Under the pieces are notes generated by a model. That model saw only the letters and a program-made list of their open reading frames with translations. It did not search any database and was not told the origin of the DNA. 16,781 bases of DNA from the NCBI GenBank assembly GCA_023412455.1, contig JAEYNQ010000167.1, forward strand, positions 1-16,781, written 5' to 3'. Position numbers and translations under genes: made by a program. Origin of the DNA: Bacillota bacterium (GTDB lineage: Bacteria; Bacillota; Clostridia; Lachnospirales; Cellulosilyticaceae). Positions 14,510 through 16,781 of this stretch are shown piece by piece (position 1 is the stretch's first letter; each line of letters begins with the position of its first letter).

Positions 14510-16342
14510 TTATTTATGAAAATACCCATAAATACTCTCTGCCACCTGCTGAGGAATACCAGGTACTTGACTAATCTCTTCTAAAGATGCACTTTTAAGC
14601 TTTTCAATCCCTTTAAAATGTTTGATTAAAAGCTTCTTACGTTCTTTTCCTACGCCCTTTATCTCATCTAATACCGATTGGACTTGAGCCTTACTTCGAA
14701 GTGTCTTATGGTATTCAATAGAAAAACGATGAACTTCATCTTGAATACGTGTTATCAATTTAAAGCCCTCTGTTCCTACTGGCAATAGGACCTCTTTTCC
14801 TTTATATAAAAGTCCTCTTGTGCGATGCCTATCATCCTTTACCATACCACATACTGGAATAGTAACGCCATACTTGGCTAAGATTTTTTCAGCACTGCTG
14901 ACTTGTCCCTTTCCTCCATCCATAAGGATCGTATCTGGCATCTTACTAAAACTATTCTCTCCCTCTTGGCTGACAAGACGGGCAATACGCCGATCTAATA
15001 CTTCTTCCATACTGCCATAATCATTAGGCCCTACCACACTTTTAATTTTAAACTTTCGATAGTCACTTCTTTTAGGTTTCCCACCTTCAAAAACCACCAT
15101 TCCTCCTACGGACTCAATGCCTTGTGTATTGGAGATATCGTAAGCTTCAATACGGTAGGGTAACTTTTCAAAGCCTAATGCTTGTTGAATCTCCAAAAGC
15201 GCTCCCTTTGTTCTTCTTTCGTCTCTTTTAATCTGATCCCCAAATTGACCTAAAGTTAACTCGGCATTTTTACTAGCCAATTCTAGAAGACCATGTTTCG
15301 TCCCTTTTTGTGGAGTAATCAGCTGTACTTTAGCCCCCTTCTTTTCACTTAAATACGCTTCTAACATAGGACATTCTTCAGGTGTACGTTCTATAATAAT
15401 TTCCTTAGGGATAAAGGCTGCATTGGCATAAAATTGTACCACAAAATCTCTAAAAACTGCTTCAATTCCCTGATCTTCTGTGCCTTCTAAATAAAAGTGC
15501 TCTCTGCCCACTAATTTCCCCTGACGGACAAAATAGACTTGTACTAAGGTATCTTCCGGGCTTTTTGCAAAGGCAATAACATCTTGGTCTAGCATACTAT
15601 TCATATTAACATGTTGCTTTTGTTCCAACTTATGAATGGCTTGAATTTGATTACGTAAAATGGCGGCTCGTTCAAATTGAAGATTTTCTGCGGCTTCTTC
15701 CATCTCATTTTTTAATCGTTTAATAACCTCCCCATATTTACCACTTAAAAAACTTATGATCTCCTGCACCATATGATTATAAGCTTCCTCATTAATCTGC
15801 CCATTACAAGGTGATCCACATTTTCCTATATGTCCATTTAAGCAAGGTCTTTCTTTTCCTATATCTCTTGGCAAATTTCTGGAACACGTTCGTAGGGGCC
15901 AAGCTTGTTTTATAATATCCACAATCTCCCACATTGCCTGGGCATCTGTATAGGGGCCAAAATATTTAGCTCCATCTTTTTTTCTATTTCTCACCACCAT
16001 CATCCGTGGAAAGCCTTCCTGTACATTTATCTTGATATAAGGATATTGTTTATCATCTTTTAAAAGAATATTGTACTTGGGCCTATGTTTCTTTATAAGA
16101 TTACACTCCAAAATCAAAGCTTCCATCTCAGAACGGGTAATAATATATTCAAAGGAGGCGATATGAGAAACCATTTTTACCACTTTAATAGGATGATTCT
16201 TAGAGCTTTGAAAATATTGGCGCACACGATTTTTAAGGTTAATGGCTTTACCTACATAAATAATTTGCTCCTCACTATTTTTCATTAGATAAACACCTGG
16301 TTTATCTGGTAATTTTTTAAGTTCTTCTGTTATATCAAACAT
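14510..16342 (-). CDS. uvrC: Excinuclease ABC subunit C
   Basis: A 610-residue nucleotide excision repair nuclease that makes both incisions around a lesion bound by UvrB. Domain order is complete: GIY-YIG nuclease at about 12-90 (PGVYLM, IYVGKA, catalytic Arg39 and a conserved Glu in SEMEALILE), a four-cysteine cluster C153, C167, C175, C179 as in iron-sulfur-binding UvrC proteins, the UvrB-binding UVR coiled coil at about 205-240 (ENLQFERAAILRNQI), the RNase-H-like 5' nuclease with Asp402 (YDIS), Asp475 (MDGGKGQ) and His538 (EVHRF), and two helix-hairpin-helix DNA-binding motifs at the C-terminus (IKGVGKERKKLLIKHF, SQVPGIPQQVAESIY). The length is typical. The start ATG 16342 has AAGGAG six bases upstream. 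No terminator separates it from hprK, so it probably heads a uvrC-hprK-glk transcript. Confidence 0.98.
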   Translation of the reverse strand: MFDITEELKKLPDKPGVYLMKNSEEQIIYVGKAINLKNRVRQYFQSSKNHPIKVVKMVSHIASFEYIITRSEMEALILECNLIKKHRPKYNILLKDDKQYPYIKINVQEGFPRMMVVRNRKKDGAKYFGPYTDAQAMWEIVDIIKQAWPLRTCSRNLPRDIGKERPCLNGHIGKCGSPCNGQINEEAYNHMVQEIISFLSGKYGEVIKRLKNEMEEAAENLQFERAAILRNQIQAIHKLEQKQHVNMNSMLDQDVIAFAKSPEDTLVQVYFVRQGKLVGREHFYLEGTEDQGIEAVFRDFVVQFYANAAFIPKEIIIERTPEECPMLEAYLSEKKGAKVQLITPQKGTKHGLLELASKNAELTLGQFGDQIKRDERRTKGALLEIQQALGFEKLPYRIEAYDISNTQGIESVGGMVVFEGGKPKRSDYRKFKIKSVVGPNDYGSMEEVLDRRIARLVSQEGENSFSKMPDTILMDGGKGQVSSAEKILAKYGVTIPVCGMVKDDRHRTRGLLYKGKEVLLPVGTEGFKLITRIQDEVHRFSIEYHKTLRSKAQVQSVLDEIKGVGKERKKLLIKHFKGIEKLKSASLEEISQVPGIPQQVAESIYGYFHK

Positions 16343-16374
16343 GGATTTCTCCTTTTTTACATCTTTTACTTTTT

Positions 16375-16383
16375 ATTATACCA
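16375..16383 (-). promoter_or_regulatory. Extended -10 promoter of uvrC
   Basis: The minus strand reads TGGTATAAT, a perfect -10 with the TGn extension, about 35 bases before the uvrC ATG. No clear -35 lies at the right distance. Confidence 0.55.
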
Positions 16384-16446
16384 TAGCCTTCATATTACTA
16401 TAGCATTTCATTTTAATTAAAAAATACATCTTTTGGTATTTCTTCA

Positions 16447-16475
16447 TTGATATTTAAGGAATTTTTTTATATACT
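16447..16475 (+). promoter_or_regulatory. Sigma-A promoter of the stalk-domain gene
   Basis: TTGATA (16447-16452) and TATACT (16470-16475) are separated by exactly 17 bases; each matches the consensus at 5 of 6 positions. The start would be near 16482, about 55 bases before the ATG. It is divergent from the uvrC promoter roughly 65 bases away. Confidence 0.72.
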
Positions 16476-16493
16476 GATATAAATACATATAAA

Positions 16494-16510
16494 ATAGTTT
16501 ATTAAACTAT
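16494..16510 (+). repeat. Inverted repeat in the leader of the stalk-domain gene
   Basis: ATAGTTTA (16494-16501) and TAAACTAT (16503-16510) are perfect complementary arms around one base. It lies just after the predicted transcription start and ends 11 bases before the AGGAGG, so it is more likely an operator than a stable hairpin, because a one-base loop cannot fold with all pairs. Confidence 0.6.
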
Positions 16511-16536
16511 AAGTAAATTTTAGGAGGTAGTGTTAG

Positions 16537-16781
16537 ATGAATAAAAACAAACATTTTAAACTGGTCTGCCTAACATTAGCTATAGGCACCTTACTTACTG
16601 GAACTGTGGCTAACGCTTCAACTGGTACAAAAAATTTAAAAGCGTACTACAATAATATTAAAATTGTTTATAACGGAATGACCAAAACACTAAGTTCTGA
16701 TATGGAACCTTTTATCGTTAATGATAGAACCTATGTTCCTTTAAGAGGTATTGCCGAAATATTAGGAGCGGGTGTGGATTA
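16537..16781 (+). CDS. Secreted protein with copper-amine-oxidase-like N-terminal (stalk) domain, partial
   Basis: 81 codons are present; the gene runs off the right edge. Residues 1-27 are a clear signal peptide: basic start MNKNKHFK, hydrophobic LVCLTLAIGTLLTGTV and an AXA-type site ANA-S. From about residue 37 the sequence YYNNIKIVYNGMTKTL, then EPFIVNDRTYVPLRGIAEILGA, matches the copper-amine-oxidase-like N-terminal domain (beta stalk domain). In clostridia this domain occurs on many extracellular proteins and is not itself an oxidase; it probably acts as a wall-associated or protein-binding module. What the rest of the protein does cannot be seen. The Cys at residue 11 is inside the hydrophobic core and not in a lipobox context. 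The start ATG has AGGAGG at 16522-16527, nine bases upstream, and a good promoter lies at 16447-16475. Confidence 0.88.
   Translation, partial: MNKNKHFKLVCLTLAIGTLLTGTVANASTGTKNLKAYYNNIKIVYNGMTKTLSSDMEPFIVNDRTYVPLRGIAEILGAGVD

Noticed and set aside
11612..16288. Plus-strand open frames opposite the TIM-barrel, YcxB-like and uvrC genes (11612-11800, 11876-12076, 14820-15020, 16085-16288)
   Set aside because: Each is contained within a real gene on the other strand and has no supporting promoter or family signature.
1..16781. Mobile element, CRISPR array, prophage or defence system
   Set aside because: No transposase, integrase, terminal repeats, spaced direct repeats or phage or defence protein family were found; the genes are chromosomal housekeeping and surface-protein genes. 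AddAB processes broken DNA and can degrade foreign DNA, but here it is the standard repair complex.

Overview
The window looks like a chromosomal segment of a low-GC Gram-positive bacterium of the class Clostridia, probably related to Lachnospirales or Cellulosilyticum-type anaerobes. Evidence for this is the strong purine-rich Shine-Dalgarno sites, the AddAB recombination nuclease rather than RecBCD, an HPr kinase/phosphorylase next to uvrC and a ROK glucokinase, and a secreted protein with a copper-amine-oxidase-like N-terminal domain. Genus and species cannot be fixed from the sequence alone.

Layout. A plus-strand gene enters at the left edge (the C-terminal end of a probable GH18 glycosidase, stop at 236), and a plus-strand gene leaves at the right edge (secreted stalk-domain protein, from 16537). 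Everything between is on the minus strand and splits into five transcription units, most with a visible promoter and terminator. Read in the direction of transcription (right to left) they are: (1) uvrC-hprK-glk, from about 16380 to a terminator at 12454-12501; (2) a YcxB-like membrane protein plus a sugar-phosphate-isomerase-like TIM barrel, from about 12417 to a branched hairpin near 10766-10827; (3) a secreted SH3-SH3-NlpC/P60 peptidoglycan hydrolase behind a perfect-consensus sigma-A promoter, ending at a hairpin at 9540-9577; (4) a small TPR-like protein of unknown function; (5) addB-addA-HAD phosphatase, from about 8592 to a classical terminator at 450-485.

How the genes work together. 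AddA and AddB form the double-strand-break resection helicase-nuclease; their reading frames overlap by 14 bases. UvrC is the incision nuclease of nucleotide excision repair. HprK and glucokinase link sugar phosphorylation to catabolite control through HPr. The NlpC/P60 enzyme acts on the cell wall, and the GH18 and stalk-domain proteins at the edges are probably also exported. The YcxB/TIM-barrel pair and the TPR gene have no assignable pathway.

I found no mobile element, CRISPR array, tRNA, rRNA, phage gene or defence system, and nothing here is convincing as a new biological system. The least explained DNA is intergenic: a 14-bp tandem repeat in the addB leader, an 18-bp perfect palindrome at 9301-9318, adjoining inverted repeats at 10741-10827, and a perfect 20-bp stem at 262-310.
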